NCBI RefSeq assembly: GCF_023715845.1
Contig: NZ_JAMBOR010000005.1
Location: forward strand, 124,001-188,000
Length of the DNA stretch: 64,000 nucleotides
Source: Fictibacillus phosphorivorans
Lineage (GTDB): Bacteria; Bacillota; Bacilli; Bacillales; Fictibacillaceae
Direction: 5' to 3'
Of this stretch, positions 36,393-45,635 are shown piece after piece (positions within the stretch are counted from its first letter, which is position 1; every line of letters begins with the position of its first letter). A model generated the notes under the pieces. The model searched no databases and had not been told where the DNA came from. It saw only the letters and a program-made list of their open reading frames with translations. The translations under genes and the position numbers were made by a program.

Positions 36393-38189
36393 ATGGTTTA
36401 TCGTCAAGAATATCCACGTCCGCAATGGGTACGTAAAGAATGGCAAAATTTGAACGGAGAATGGGATTTTGCCTTTGATGACGGAAATGAAGGAACGAAA
36501 CAAAAATGGTTCCTTACTGACAGTACGGCGTTTGATAAAAAAATCAATGTTCCTTTTGCCTATCAGACACAACAAAGCGGAATTTCAGATCCAACGTTTC
36601 ATGACCTTGTTTGGTACAAGCGGGAATTTACAGTACCGGAAAATTGGAGTGATAAGCGAATCATTCTTCACTTCGGCGCAGTAGATTATCGTGCGTGGGT
36701 TTATATAAATGAAGAGTTTGTAGGTTTTCATGAAGGCGGGAATACGAACTTTTCCTTTGATATTACTGAACAAATGACAAATGGAACACAGACCCTAGTC
36801 GTAAAAGTAGAAGATCCATCGACAGATGAAACGATTCCAAGAGGAAAGCAATATTGGATCGAAGAGTCGGATGCCATTTGGTACACACGGACAACAGGAA
36901 TATGGCAGACCGTCTGGCTTGAAGCCATCGATCCTCATCATATAGCCAAACTTCGATTTACTCCAGATGTAGACCGTGGTGAAGTTAGCGTGGAATTTGA
37001 AGTGAATGGAGATCTTTCAGAGGTTGACGTTCAATTCGTTATATCGTTTAAAGGTGAAAGAGTGGTAAAAGACACGATAGCCGTTCAAGAACCATATAAC
37101 AGAAGGACTTTCAATCTTTACAACCATAAAATTTTCCGTACGGGCTTTCACCATGATGGGTGGAACTGGACGCCAGAAAACCCTAACCTTTTTGATGTAA
37201 CGATCAAGGTTTTGGAAAAAGAAAAGGTAAAGGATGAGATCGAGTCGTACTTTGGGATGAGAAAGATCCACGCTGAAAATGGAATGATCTATCTGAACAA
37301 CCGTCCCTACTATCAAAAACTTGTGCTGGACCAAGGTTATTGGCCGGAGGGACTTCTCACAGCCCCTTCTGATGAGGATTTAAAGAAAGACATTATTCTC
37401 TCAAAGCAATTAGGATTTAACGGTTGCCGGAAACATCAGAAGGTGGAGGATCCGCGCTTTCTTTACTGGGCTGACCAGCTTGGTTATCTTGTCTGGGGTG
37501 AGTGTGCGGCATCACCCTCTTTCAGTGAAGATGCTGCAGCCCGCCTGACAAAGGAATGGATTGAAATCATAGAGCGTGATTACAACCATCCATCTGTAGT
37601 TGCCTGGGTTCCGCTTAATGAAAGCTGGGGAATTCCGAATGTCCGTGATAACCGCCAGCAGCAGCACCACTCGCTTGCGATGTATCATCTTATCCATTCC
37701 CTAGATCCGACAAGGCTCGTAGTTTCGAATGATGGATGGGAGCTAACAAAAACAGATATTTGTGCGGTTCATAACTATAATCATGGAAATAAGAATGAAA
37801 CGATAAAGTATGAAAAATACAAAGAAGATCTTGAGTCGGTTGAAGGAATACTTACTTCACAACCAGCAAGACGTTCCATCTACGCAAACGGCTTTACATA
37901 TGAGGGAGAGCCTATCCTGCTGACAGAGTTCGGTGGAATCGGATTTAAAACAGGAGAAGATGCCGGATGGGGATACACATCCGTAAACAATGCCGAGGAT
38001 TTTGTTGAAGATTACAAACGGATTATGAAAGCTGTATACAGTTCTAAAGCATTGTTTGGGTTTTGCTATACACAGCTAACAGATGTGGAACAAGAGATCA
38101 ATGGTCTGCTGACATATGACCGCAAACCGAAGTGTGAAGTTGAAAAGATTAAAGAGATCAATGATATGTGGCACCCGGGTGTCATTTAA
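36393..38189 (+). CDS. GH2-family glycosidase (beta-galactosidase/beta-glucuronidase type)
   Basis: 598 residues, no signal peptide. Sugar-binding jelly roll (RPQWVRKEWQNLNGEWDFAFDD, about 1-180), immunoglobulin-like domain (about 185-285) and TIM barrel. Acid/base Glu in WVPLNESWGIP (about residue 410) and nucleophile Glu in LLTEFGGIGF (about 511). At about 600 residues it is the short GH2 form, lacking the extra domains of LacZ. Heads the operon with galK, galE, galT and galM, so its product is probably galactose. Confidence 0.87.
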   Translation: MVYRQEYPRPQWVRKEWQNLNGEWDFAFDDGNEGTKQKWFLTDSTAFDKKINVPFAYQTQQSGISDPTFHDLVWYKREFTVPENWSDKRIILHFGAVDYRAWVYINEEFVGFHEGGNTNFSFDITEQMTNGTQTLVVKVEDPSTDETIPRGKQYWIEESDAIWYTRTTGIWQTVWLEAIDPHHIAKLRFTPDVDRGEVSVEFEVNGDLSEVDVQFVISFKGERVVKDTIAVQEPYNRRTFNLYNHKIFRTGFHHDGWNWTPENPNLFDVTIKVLEKEKVKDEIESYFGMRKIHAENGMIYLNNRPYYQKLVLDQGYWPEGLLTAPSDEDLKKDIILSKQLGFNGCRKHQKVEDPRFLYWADQLGYLVWGECAASPSFSEDAAARLTKEWIEIIERDYNHPSVVAWVPLNESWGIPNVRDNRQQQHHSLAMYHLIHSLDPTRLVVSNDGWELTKTDICAVHNYNHGNKNETIKYEKYKEDLESVEGILTSQPARRSIYANGFTYEGEPILLTEFGGIGFKTGEDAGWGYTSVNNAEDFVEDYKRIMKAVYSSKALFGFCYTQLTDVEQEINGLLTYDRKPKCEVEKIKEINDMWHPGVI

Positions 38190-38243
38190 ATAGAAAAATA
38201 GATTTGGACTCATCACTCTGAAAAGAATGAGAGGAACTTAACG

Positions 38244-39431
38244 ATGGATACACAACTACTAATCAAAAAATTTCATGAGATCTTTCCAGTAGAAGGCCAA
38301 GAGGAAGTCAGAATCTTTTTTTCACCAGGCAGGATTAATTTAATTGGAGAGCATACGGATTATAACGGAGGACATGTGTTTCCTGGGGCGATTACCTATG
38401 GCACATATGGGGCTGTGAAGAAGCGGGATGACCAGGTCATCAAGCTCTATTCGATAAATTTTCCGGATCAAGGCAGTATTGAATGTTCGTTAAATGAGAT
38501 GGATTACCGGAAAGAGCATGGCTGGGCGAACTATCCAAAAGGCGTGATCCGTTACATTCAGGATAAATATGGATTATTGAAAAGCGGGTTAGATATCCTC
38601 ATACAAGGTAACATTCCGAACGGTGCAGGATTATCGTCTTCGGCTTCGCTCGAAATGCTGATGGGGATCATGATCAATGAAATGTTCGATCTAAATATGG
38701 ACCGCATCGAACTGGTGAAACTCGGTAAAAAGGTCGAAAACGAGTTTATTGGAGTGAACAGCGGCATCATGGATCAGTTTGCGGTTGGAATGGGGAAAGC
38801 GGATTGCGGCATTCTGTTGGATTGCAACACTTTAAAGTTCGAATACGCACCTCTTGATTTAGATGGTTATGACATTGTCATCATGAACACGAACAAGCGC
38901 AGAGAGCTTGCCGACTCGAAATACAATGAAAGACGAAGAGAGTGTGAAAAAGCGTTAAGCCGCTTGCAAACCGCTCTCGATATTCATGAACTAGGTGACC
39001 TTTCAGAAAAAGAATTTGAAGCCAGTAAACATCTGATCGCAGATGAAACATTAATGAAGAGAGCTCGTCATGCCGTCTATGAAAATCAGCGCACGTTGAA
39101 GGCACTTCATGCATTGAGAAGAGGCGAAATGAAGACATTCGGAAAGTTGATGAACGACTCTCATCATAGTTTAAGAGATGATTATGAAGTCACTGGGAAG
39201 GAACTCGATACGCTGGTTGAAGCAGCCTGGAAACACGAGGGTGTTCTCGGTGCCCGGATGACAGGTGCAGGCTTTGGAGGGTGTGCGATTGCTATCGTCG
39301 CATCTGATAGAGTAGAAGATTTTATTCAAAGGGTCGGAAAAGAATATCTGGAGAAGATCGGATATAAAGCGGACTTTTACGTTGCCAAAATCGGTGATGG
39401 CGCAAAAGAGATTACCAAGGAGGTCGTGTGA
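38244..39431 (+). CDS. galK: Galactokinase
   Basis: 395 residues. GHMP-kinase motifs: galactose signature [19 protein letters not shown] near residue 27, ATP loop [17 protein letters not shown] near 125 and the C-terminal [15 protein letters not shown]. Phosphorylates galactose to galactose-1-phosphate, the first Leloir step. Stop overlaps the galE start. Confidence 0.96.
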   Translation: MDTQLLIKKFHEIFPVEGQEEVRIFFSPGRINLIGEHTDYNGGHVFPGAITYGTYGAVKKRDDQVIKLYSINFPDQGSIECSLNEMDYRKEHGWANYPKGVIRYIQDKYGLLKSGLDILIQGNIPNGAGLSSSASLEMLMGIMINEMFDLNMDRIELVKLGKKVENEFIGVNSGIMDQFAVGMGKADCGILLDCNTLKFEYAPLDLDGYDIVIMNTNKRRELADSKYNERRRECEKALSRLQTALDIHELGDLSEKEFEASKHLIADETLMKRARHAVYENQRTLKALHALRRGEMKTFGKLMNDSHHSLRDDYEVTGKELDTLVEAAWKHEGVLGARMTGAGFGGCAIAIVASDRVEDFIQRVGKEYLEKIGYKADFYVAKIGDGAKEITKEVV

Positions 39432-40420
39432 TGAGCATTCTTGTTTTAGGTGGGGCCGGCTATATTGGTTCTCATGCGGTATACCAATTAATCGAGCAAA
39501 CCTACAAGGTAGTGGTTGTAGATCATCTTCAGACGGGTCACAAAGAGGCGCTTCATCCTGATGCTGTTTTTTATGAAGGGGATATTCGTGACAAAGCGTT
39601 TCTACAGCGTGTTTTTACCAAGGAAGAGATCACCGGGGTCATGCATTTCGCAGCCAATTCTCTAGTAGGAGAATCGATGGAACAGCCGCTTAAGTACTTT
39701 GATAACAATGTATCCGGAACACAGGTCTTACTGGATGTCATGATAGAGTTTGGCGTTAAGCATATTGTTTTCTCTTCAACTGCTGCAACATATGGCGATC
39801 AGGAAGTCATGCCGATTACAGAGGAAATGCCGACAAACCCGACAAATGCCTATGGGGAAACAAAACGGGTTGTAGAAAAAATAATGAAATGGTGTGACAC
39901 TGCATATGGCCTGAAATATATATCCCTCCGTTATTTTAATGTTGCAGGTGCTCGTTCAGCTGGAACGATCGGAGAGGATCATAACCCAGAAACCCACCTT
40001 ATTCCTCTAGTTCTACAAGTGGCTCTTGGTCAACGAGAGTTCATCTCTATATTCGGCGATGATTACGAGACGGAAGACGGTACGTGTGTACGTGATTATA
40101 TCCATGTTGAAGATTTGATCGATGCTCATATTCTCGCACTTCAGCATCTTCAAAACGGGGGAGATAGCAATATTATTAATCTCGGTAGCAACAAGGGGTA
40201 TTCTGTGAGGCAAATTATCGAAACAGCAAGGAAAGTAACTGGTCATTCGATTCCAGCAAAAATTGCACCGAAAAGGCAAGGTGATCCAAAAGCTCTTGTA
40301 GCTTCATCAGCTAAAGCAAAAGAACTTCTGGGCTGGCAACCAAAACGCACTCAAATCGAAACAATCATTGAAGATGCATGGAACTGGCATCAAACGTATC
40401 CTAATGGTTATAACCGATAG
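39431..40420 (+). CDS. galE: UDP-glucose 4-epimerase
   Basis: 329 residues from ATG 39431, which shares its A with the galK stop; AAGGAGGTC lies upstream. NAD-binding VLGGAGYIGSH, VDHLQTGH, the FSSTAATYG serine region and YGETK catalytic pair. Interconverts UDP-galactose and UDP-glucose for the Leloir pathway. Coupled to galK and galT. Confidence 0.96.
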   Translation: MSILVLGGAGYIGSHAVYQLIEQTYKVVVVDHLQTGHKEALHPDAVFYEGDIRDKAFLQRVFTKEEITGVMHFAANSLVGESMEQPLKYFDNNVSGTQVLLDVMIEFGVKHIVFSSTAATYGDQEVMPITEEMPTNPTNAYGETKRVVEKIMKWCDTAYGLKYISLRYFNVAGARSAGTIGEDHNPETHLIPLVLQVALGQREFISIFGDDYETEDGTCVRDYIHVEDLIDAHILALQHLQNGGDSNIINLGSNKGYSVRQIIETARKVTGHSIPAKIAPKRQGDPKALVASSAKAKELLGWQPKRTQIETIIEDAWNWHQTYPNGYNR

Positions 40421-40431
40421 GAGGGGAGACG

Positions 40432-41931
40432 ATGGAAATCTATTCGGTTATTCAAAAGTTGATTGACAAGGCGGTTTCTTTAGAGATGATACAGAAGCAA
40501 GATGAAATCTATGCCCGAAACCAGGTTATTGCGCTCCTTGGATTGAAAAGTTTTGTAGAAGAAGTCGAACCCTCTAATACGGGTAATATCCCAGATTTTT
40601 TGGAGCAGTTAGTGGAATATGCTGTGGAAAAAGACTTAATTAATAACTTACTAGATGAAAAAGAAATTCTATCAAGTAAGATTATGAATAGTTTTATGCC
40701 TCGCCCCTCCGAATTAAATAAAAGTTTCTATGAAAAATATAAAGATAATCCTGAGGAAGCAACCTCTTTCTTTTATGAATTAAGTCAAAACAGCAATTAT
40801 ATTCAGACAAAAAGAATCGCCAAGAACATCAGCTACAAAGCGGACACTCCTTATGGCGAACTTGATATTACGATCAATCTATCAAAGCCTGAGAAAGATC
40901 CTAAAGAAATTGAACTCGAGAAGAAAATGAAAGTTTCTTCGTCAAACGATTATCCGAATTGTCTGCTATGTATAGAGAACGAAGGTTATGAAGGAAGAAT
41001 TGGACATCCCGCTCGTTCCAACCATAGATTGATTCATCTGAATCTTAAAGATGAAGAGTGGTATCTGCAATATTCTCCTTACGTTTATTATAACGAGCAT
41101 TGTATCTTACTCTCGGGTGAACACCGAGATATGAAGATCAATCAAGATACATTTGAAAGACTTCTTTCTTTTGTTGAACAATTTCCGCATTATTTTGCGG
41201 GATCTAATGCAGATCTGCCGATTGTCGGTGGTTCGATCTTAAGTCATGATCATTACCAAGGCGGTCGTTATGACTTTGCTATGGCAAAAGCAAAAGATGA
41301 ATTCACCTTTGAATTGAACTCATTTCCGTCTGTTAGAGGAGCTACCCTTGAATGGCCGATGTCTGTTATACGTTTAAGAGGCCGTGATGTAGCGGGACTT
41401 AGTGAAGCGGCGACGTTCATTTTGAACAAATGGATTTCCTATAGTGATTCAAGTGTAGACATTGAGGCTTATTCAGGGGATACAAGACATAACACCATTA
41501 CTCCCATTGCCCGTTATCGGAACGGGGAATTTGAAATGGATCTTGTCTTAAGGAACAATCGGATAAGCGACCTTTACCCGCTTGGGATTTTTCACCCTCA
41601 TCAAGATGTACATCACATCAAGAAGGAAAATATCGGTTTGATTGAAGTGATGGGTCTCGCCGTCTTGCCTTCAAGGTTAAAAAATGAATTAGAAGAAATA
41701 AAAAGTTACTTGCTGGCAGAGACCGATGAGCTCATAGGATACCATTTGCCATGGGCCAATGACATGAAAGAACGTTATGGAAAAGACATTACGCCTGATT
41801 CCGTTGAAGGGATTTTAAAGAGAGAGTTAGGGATTAAATTTCTTCGTGTACTCATGGACGCTGGTGTTTTTAAACGGAATAAAAAAGGGCAGGATGCATT
41901 TAAAAGGTTTATTTTTACGCTGCAGGATTAA
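40432..41931 (+). CDS. galT: UDP-glucose--hexose-1-phosphate uridylyltransferase, class II
   Basis: 499 residues, the longer Gram-positive GalT form. RBS AGGAGGGG. Conserved regions CLLCIENEGYEGRIGHPARSNH and the active-site GGSILSHDHYQGGRYDF. Transfers UMP from UDP-glucose to galactose-1-phosphate. Followed by a hairpin before galM. Confidence 0.95.
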   Translation: MEIYSVIQKLIDKAVSLEMIQKQDEIYARNQVIALLGLKSFVEEVEPSNTGNIPDFLEQLVEYAVEKDLINNLLDEKEILSSKIMNSFMPRPSELNKSFYEKYKDNPEEATSFFYELSQNSNYIQTKRIAKNISYKADTPYGELDITINLSKPEKDPKEIELEKKMKVSSSNDYPNCLLCIENEGYEGRIGHPARSNHRLIHLNLKDEEWYLQYSPYVYYNEHCILLSGEHRDMKINQDTFERLLSFVEQFPHYFAGSNADLPIVGGSILSHDHYQGGRYDFAMAKAKDEFTFELNSFPSVRGATLEWPMSVIRLRGRDVAGLSEAATFILNKWISYSDSSVDIEAYSGDTRHNTITPIARYRNGEFEMDLVLRNNRISDLYPLGIFHPHQDVHHIKKENIGLIEVMGLAVLPSRLKNELEEIKSYLLAETDELIGYHLPWANDMKERYGKDITPDSVEGILKRELGIKFLRVLMDAGVFKRNKKGQDAFKRFIFTLQD

Positions 41932-41948
41932 TTTAAGGAATAAGAAGG

Positions 41949-41982
41949 CATTCGTTCATGTTCTGACGGATGCCCATTTTTC
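41949..41982 (+). terminator. Hairpin with T-run between galT and galM
   Basis: GGCATTCGTTC pairs with GACGGATGCC (two G-U pairs) around ATGTTCT, then CATTTTTCTT. Probably lets only part of the transcription through to galM. Confidence 0.72.
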
Positions 41983-42001
41983 TTATAGGAGAGTGGAGAA
42001 C

Positions 42002-43051
42002 GTGGAGATTCTGCAAGAGAACTTTGGTGAGATCAACGGACACCCCGTAACATCTACAACTCTAGTAAACGATCAAGGCATGGAAGTTGTTAGCATAGAT
42101 TATGGCTGTATCATATCAAAAATCATCGTGCCAGATAAAACAGGAAAAAGAGAAAATGTCGTGCTGGGCTTTGATACGATCGAAGAGTACATCAACGATT
42201 CTCCTTATTTTGGAGCCGTAGTCGGGCGGTTTGCCGGTAGAATAAAAGAGGGAACCTTTGAATTGGACAGCCAGACGTATCAGCTAGAAAAAAACAATAA
42301 CGGGCATCATCTTCATGGGGGATTAAAAGGGTTCGATAAAGTGATTTGGAACTCTCAAGTGCTTAAAGGAGAAAGTGAAGTAAGCATCGTGTATAACTAT
42401 CTCAGTCCAGATGGAGAAGAAGGATATCCTGGCAACCTAGATATGAAAGTAAAATATACCTTGACCAATGCGAATGAATTCCTGATTTCCTATGAAGCCA
42501 TTTCAGACAAAAAAACACTGATTAATGTAACCAACCACTCTTATTTCAACTTATCCGGAAATTTAAAGCGGGATATTCTAGAGCATGACCTGACATTAAA
42601 GAGCGATTCGTTTCTGGAACTCGATAACGAGTTGATTCCTACAGGTGAAATTCTCTCTGTAGAGGGTACACCTTTTGATTTTAGAGAGGGCCGCTACATA
42701 AAGGACGGAGTAGAGTCGGAGCACCCGCAAAATGTCTTAGCGGGCAATGGATACGATCATCCATTTCTGCTTGCTGAAAAGGAGAATAAGGAAATGGTAT
42801 TGAAAGACGAAGAAAGTGGCCGGCAATTGACGGTTGAAACAGATCAGCCAAGTGTAGTTTTATATACGGGCACGCAGCTAGAGTCTAACTTTACCATTCG
42901 AGGAGTAAAAGCAAGAAAATATCTCGGTCTTTGCTTAGAAACGCAAGGTCTTCCTGACAGTATTCATCATTCTCATTTCCCGTCTAACATATTGGATAAA
43001 GATGAGGTGTTCCGTTCAACTACGAAGTATGTGTTTGATGTGATTGATTAA
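42002..43051 (+). CDS. galM: Aldose 1-epimerase (mutarotase)
   Basis: 349 residues from GTG 42002, with AGGAG nine bases upstream. The frame is open further back into galT but that part is unlike the family. Motifs: VGRFAGRIKEG, HHLHGGLKGFDKVIW (first His), NVTNHSYFNLSG (catalytic His) and GLCLETQGLPDS (catalytic Glu). Converts beta- to alpha-galactose ahead of GalK. Last Leloir gene. Confidence 0.95.
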   Translation: MEILQENFGEINGHPVTSTTLVNDQGMEVVSIDYGCIISKIIVPDKTGKRENVVLGFDTIEEYINDSPYFGAVVGRFAGRIKEGTFELDSQTYQLEKNNNGHHLHGGLKGFDKVIWNSQVLKGESEVSIVYNYLSPDGEEGYPGNLDMKVKYTLTNANEFLISYEAISDKKTLINVTNHSYFNLSGNLKRDILEHDLTLKSDSFLELDNELIPTGEILSVEGTPFDFREGRYIKDGVESEHPQNVLAGNGYDHPFLLAEKENKEMVLKDEESGRQLTVETDQPSVVLYTGTQLESNFTIRGVKARKYLGLCLETQGLPDSIHHSHFPSNILDKDEVFRSTTKYVFDVID

Positions 43052-43174
43052 AGAATAAACCCTAAAATGAGGATATGGCTTACATTGATCAGTCACCATG
43101 TTTTTTCAAAAATAGAACAAAAAATTAAAAGAGGATATACACTCAAATCGACATATCCGATACATACGCAAATT

Positions 43175-43206
43175 AAAAAGACCGACACCACAGTCGGTCT
43201 TTTCTA
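43175..43206. terminator. Hairpin terminator at the left edge of the polyol block
   Basis: AAAAGACCGAC and GTCGGTCTTTT flank ACCACA; A-run before and T-run after make it work both ways. It differs from the hairpin at 54593-54626 by a single base within AAAAGACCGACAMCACAGTC, and each is followed by a similar gene 3' end. Confidence 0.88.
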
Positions 43207-43219
43207 TAATTTCACCTTA

Positions 43220-43285
43220 TTAGAGTGAATTTGGCTCTGTGATCCGTAGATTAAAACGATTGTCATCATTTACAAACACCGCATA
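43220..43285 (-). pseudogene. Stump of a six-hairpin secreted protein gene: last 21 codons only
   Basis: On the minus strand the frame reads YAVFVNDDNRFNLRITEPNS then Leu and stop, matching the C-terminus of the gene at 54632-56383 (YAVFVEGGKRFKLQRNLITE...). A TAA lies two codons upstream of the match, and upstream of that there is no further similarity. The adjoining hairpin is also shared. The protein identity is about 60 percent, so this is an old remnant of a related gene rather than a fresh copy. Confidence 0.75.
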
Positions 43286-43351
43286 CTTTTAATAGCTCTA
43301 CTTTAGTTGTTGTATATTGGAATTCATCTTCTTGTTTACATAAGAGGTTAT

Positions 43352-43412
43352 AAAACGATACCAAACAAAAACAAATGAATATAAACAAAAATAGAAGTTG
43401 GAAAACGATAAA
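43352..43412. promoter_or_regulatory. Putative DeoR operator motifs before the SDR gene
   Basis: AAAACGATAC-CAAACAAAAAC at about 43352 and AAAACGATAAAAAT at about 43402. AAACGATA recurs before the alcohol dehydrogenase gene (45370, 45464) and rpiB (48230). The 43286-43559 gap is otherwise very AT-rich, with no gene seen. Confidence 0.5.
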
Positions 43413-43559
43413 AATAGTATTAAAATAAAAATAATTAGTTAAATATTTATGATGAATTACTTTTTATAAAGAAAATAGGTTAGAAGATTAGGAGACTTAG
43501 AATTATATTTTCCACTACTGAATGATTAAAAATAAAAACGTAAAGGATGGGAATGAATT

Positions 43560-44327
43560 ATGGGTTTTCATGGATACGATAAGAACTTCAATATTACAGA
43601 TAAAGTAGCTATTGTCACAGGTGGAGCGAGTGGAATTGGAAAGGCCGTATCGGAATTATACATAGAAAAAGGTGCAAAAGTTGCTATCTTTGACCTAAAA
43701 GATAATGTAGAAGATCTAGCTAAGAAGCTGAATTTAGAAAATGCCATTGGTGTACAATGTGACGTTACTAATAATCAGAGTATGGACATTGCAATTCAGA
43801 AGGTAAGAGAATACTTCGGTAAGGTTGATATTTTAGTAAACTGTGCTGGAATTGCATTACTTGATGATGCTGAAAAAATTTCTGATGATTATTGGCAAAA
43901 AACGATTGATCTTAACTTAACTGGATCATTTAAAATGAGCCAAAAAGTTGGAAGTTTAATGATTGAGCAAGGAAATGGTGGAAATATTATCAATTTAGCT
44001 TCTCAAGCAGCAGTTATTGCATTAGATAATCATGTCGCTTATGCTGCAAGTAAAGCTGGGATTCATGGAATGACTAAAGTACTTGCTTATGAATGGGCTC
44101 AATTCGACATTAAAGTAAATGCTATTTCACCGACTGTTATTTTAACTGAATTAGGTAAAAAGGTTTGGGCAGGAGAAAAGGGTGAAAAAGCGAAAAAAGA
44201 AATTCCACTTGGACGGTTTGGATATCCCGAAGAAGTTGCTGCTATTGCCTTATTTTTAGCGTGCGATGCAACCAACTTAATGACAGGAGAAAATATTGTG
44301 GTTGATGGTGGAAATACAATTAAATAG
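43560..44327 (+). CDS. SDR-family polyol dehydrogenase, D-threitol/galactitol dehydrogenase-like
   Basis: 255 residues, RBS AGGATGG. Classical SDR: IVTGGASGIGKA nucleotide site, FDLKD acidic residue favouring NAD, NCAG, catalytic Ser in NLASQAAV and YAASK, and a C-terminal TGENIVVDGGNTIK. The N-terminus (YDKNFNITDKVAIVTGG) and the SPTVILTELGKKVW segment resemble, from memory, the Listeria GolD/D-threitol dehydrogenase group. In this cluster it would oxidise a polyol such as D-threitol to D-erythrulose. Confidence 0.8.
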   Translation: MGFHGYDKNFNITDKVAIVTGGASGIGKAVSELYIEKGAKVAIFDLKDNVEDLAKKLNLENAIGVQCDVTNNQSMDIAIQKVREYFGKVDILVNCAGIALLDDAEKISDDYWQKTIDLNLTGSFKMSQKVGSLMIEQGNGGNIINLASQAAVIALDNHVAYAASKAGIHGMTKVLAYEWAQFDIKVNAISPTVILTELGKKVWAGEKGEKAKKEIPLGRFGYPEEVAAIALFLACDATNLMTGENIVVDGGNTIK

Positions 44328-44349
44328 AGGAGAACTATTTAAATATTTA

Positions 44350-44384
44350 AGAGGTATAGCAATTATTGCTGTACCTCTTTTTCA
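44350..44384 (+). terminator. Terminator between the SDR gene and the convergent DeoR gene
   Basis: AGAGGTATAGCAA pairs with TTGCTGTACCTCT (one mismatch) and is followed by TTTTTC. Confidence 0.85.
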
Positions 44385-44399
44385 CAGGTGATTTCTGTC

Positions 44400-45203
44400 T
44401 TAAGAAGGATTATGACCATTTTCATCAGTTGATACTACCAGAACGTCAATATTTTGTTCTTCAAGTTTTTTAGCATAATCATCCGTTATTTTGAAATCAG
44501 TTATTATAGTATCTATTTGATCTATTGAAGCAAATGATGCAATGGAATTTTTATTAATTTTAGTATGGTCAAGCAAAGCTATAACCTTGTGTGAAGCATT
44601 AACCATAGCTTTTTTTAATTCTACCTCATAGACACTGAAGTCAGTTAAACCTGATTCCAATGAAAATCCATTAGCTGAAGTAAACATTAGATCGATATTA
44701 ATTTGTTTCAAAATATTTATACCTAAACTACCTTCTAGAGAGTAGGAACCTCGTTTTACAATCCCGCCTAATAAGATAACCGTGATATCAGGATGTTCAT
44801 TTAACTCAAGCGCTGTATTTATTCCACTTGTTACAACAGTTAATCGAATTGGCATATCTTTCAAAGTACGGGCCAATTCAAGAGCTGTTGAACTGGCGTC
44901 TAACATAATACATTGACCATTGGAAACTAATTCTACTGCTTTTTTGGCAATAGCACATTTTTCATCTTTATTTCTTTTTTCCCTACTTGAAAAGTTGGTT
45001 TCACTATCTATAATGTCTATTAAAATAGCCCCACCATGAGTTCTTTTGAGGAGTCCATCTTCTTCCATTTTAGTAAGGTCTGTTCTTAAGGTAGCTTCAG
45101 AAACTTTAATCTCTTCTGAAAGTTCCTTTACAGTTACTCTTTGGTTCTGATATAACTTGTCCATTATTAGTTTTCTTCTTTCAGGAGCAAATACTTTTGC
45201 CAT
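44400..45203 (-). CDS. DeoR/GlpR-family transcriptional regulator
   Basis: 267 residues from ATG 45203 (GGGTG six bases upstream); an ATG at 45248 is in frame but without a ribosome site. Helix-turn-helix RVTVKELSEEIKVSEATLRTDL with the family's GLLKRTHGGA, then the sugar-phosphate sensor domain (MLDASSTALELARTL, TSGINTALEL, FTSANGFS). Divergent from the alcohol dehydrogenase gene. Likely repressor of the polyol cluster, released by a phosphorylated intermediate such as erythrulose phosphate. Confidence 0.88.
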   Translation of the reverse strand: MAKVFAPERRKLIMDKLYQNQRVTVKELSEEIKVSEATLRTDLTKMEEDGLLKRTHGGAILIDIIDSETNFSSREKRNKDEKCAIAKKAVELVSNGQCIMLDASSTALELARTLKDMPIRLTVVTSGINTALELNEHPDITVILLGGIVKRGSYSLEGSLGINILKQINIDLMFTSANGFSLESGLTDFSVYEVELKKAMVNASHKVIALLDHTKINKNSIASFASIDQIDTIITDFKITDDYAKKLEEQNIDVLVVSTDENGHNPS

Positions 45204-45367
45204 TTGATCACCCACATTTGTTTTATTTTTACCGTTAAATTTTTTCATTCTTTATAACAATTCAAAAGAATTCAATAATATATAAAAACGAAAGCATTTT
45301 TTTTCGTTTTTTATAATAATATTACATCATTTATTTATGATAATGTAAATTACTTCTTTATAAAAAG

Positions 45368-45470
45368 ATAAACGATAATAAAATAACAACAAACAAAAAT
45401 ATATAATTGACTTATGAATAAAAATAATAATATAATGAAAAAAATCAATCGTTTATAAAAGTAAACGATA
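45368..45470. promoter_or_regulatory. Divergent regulatory region with DeoR operator candidates
   Basis: AAACGATAATAAAA at 45370, and at 45449-45470 the imperfect palindrome ATCGTTTAT-AAAA-GTAAACGAT (8 of 9 arm positions match). The 45204-45635 gap has no gene. Confidence 0.55.
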
Positions 45471-45555
45471 AAAAAGGTTAAAATTAATTGTTTGAATTTA
45501 ATTAGTATATCTTTAAGTAAAGGACTGATGAGCTTTCAAATATTTCTTATTAAAA

Positions 45556-45569
45556 ATGTAAGCGCTATC
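45556..45569 (+). promoter_or_regulatory. cre box before the alcohol dehydrogenase gene
   Basis: TGTAAGCGCTATCC matches 13 of 14 positions of the CcpA consensus, 67 bases before the start codon. Confidence 0.72.
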
Positions 45570-45635
45570 CTTCTGAGTCTATTTTTAATTAAGTTGTTTT
45601 AAAAGTAAGAAATACTGGAAAGGGAGAGATGTTCT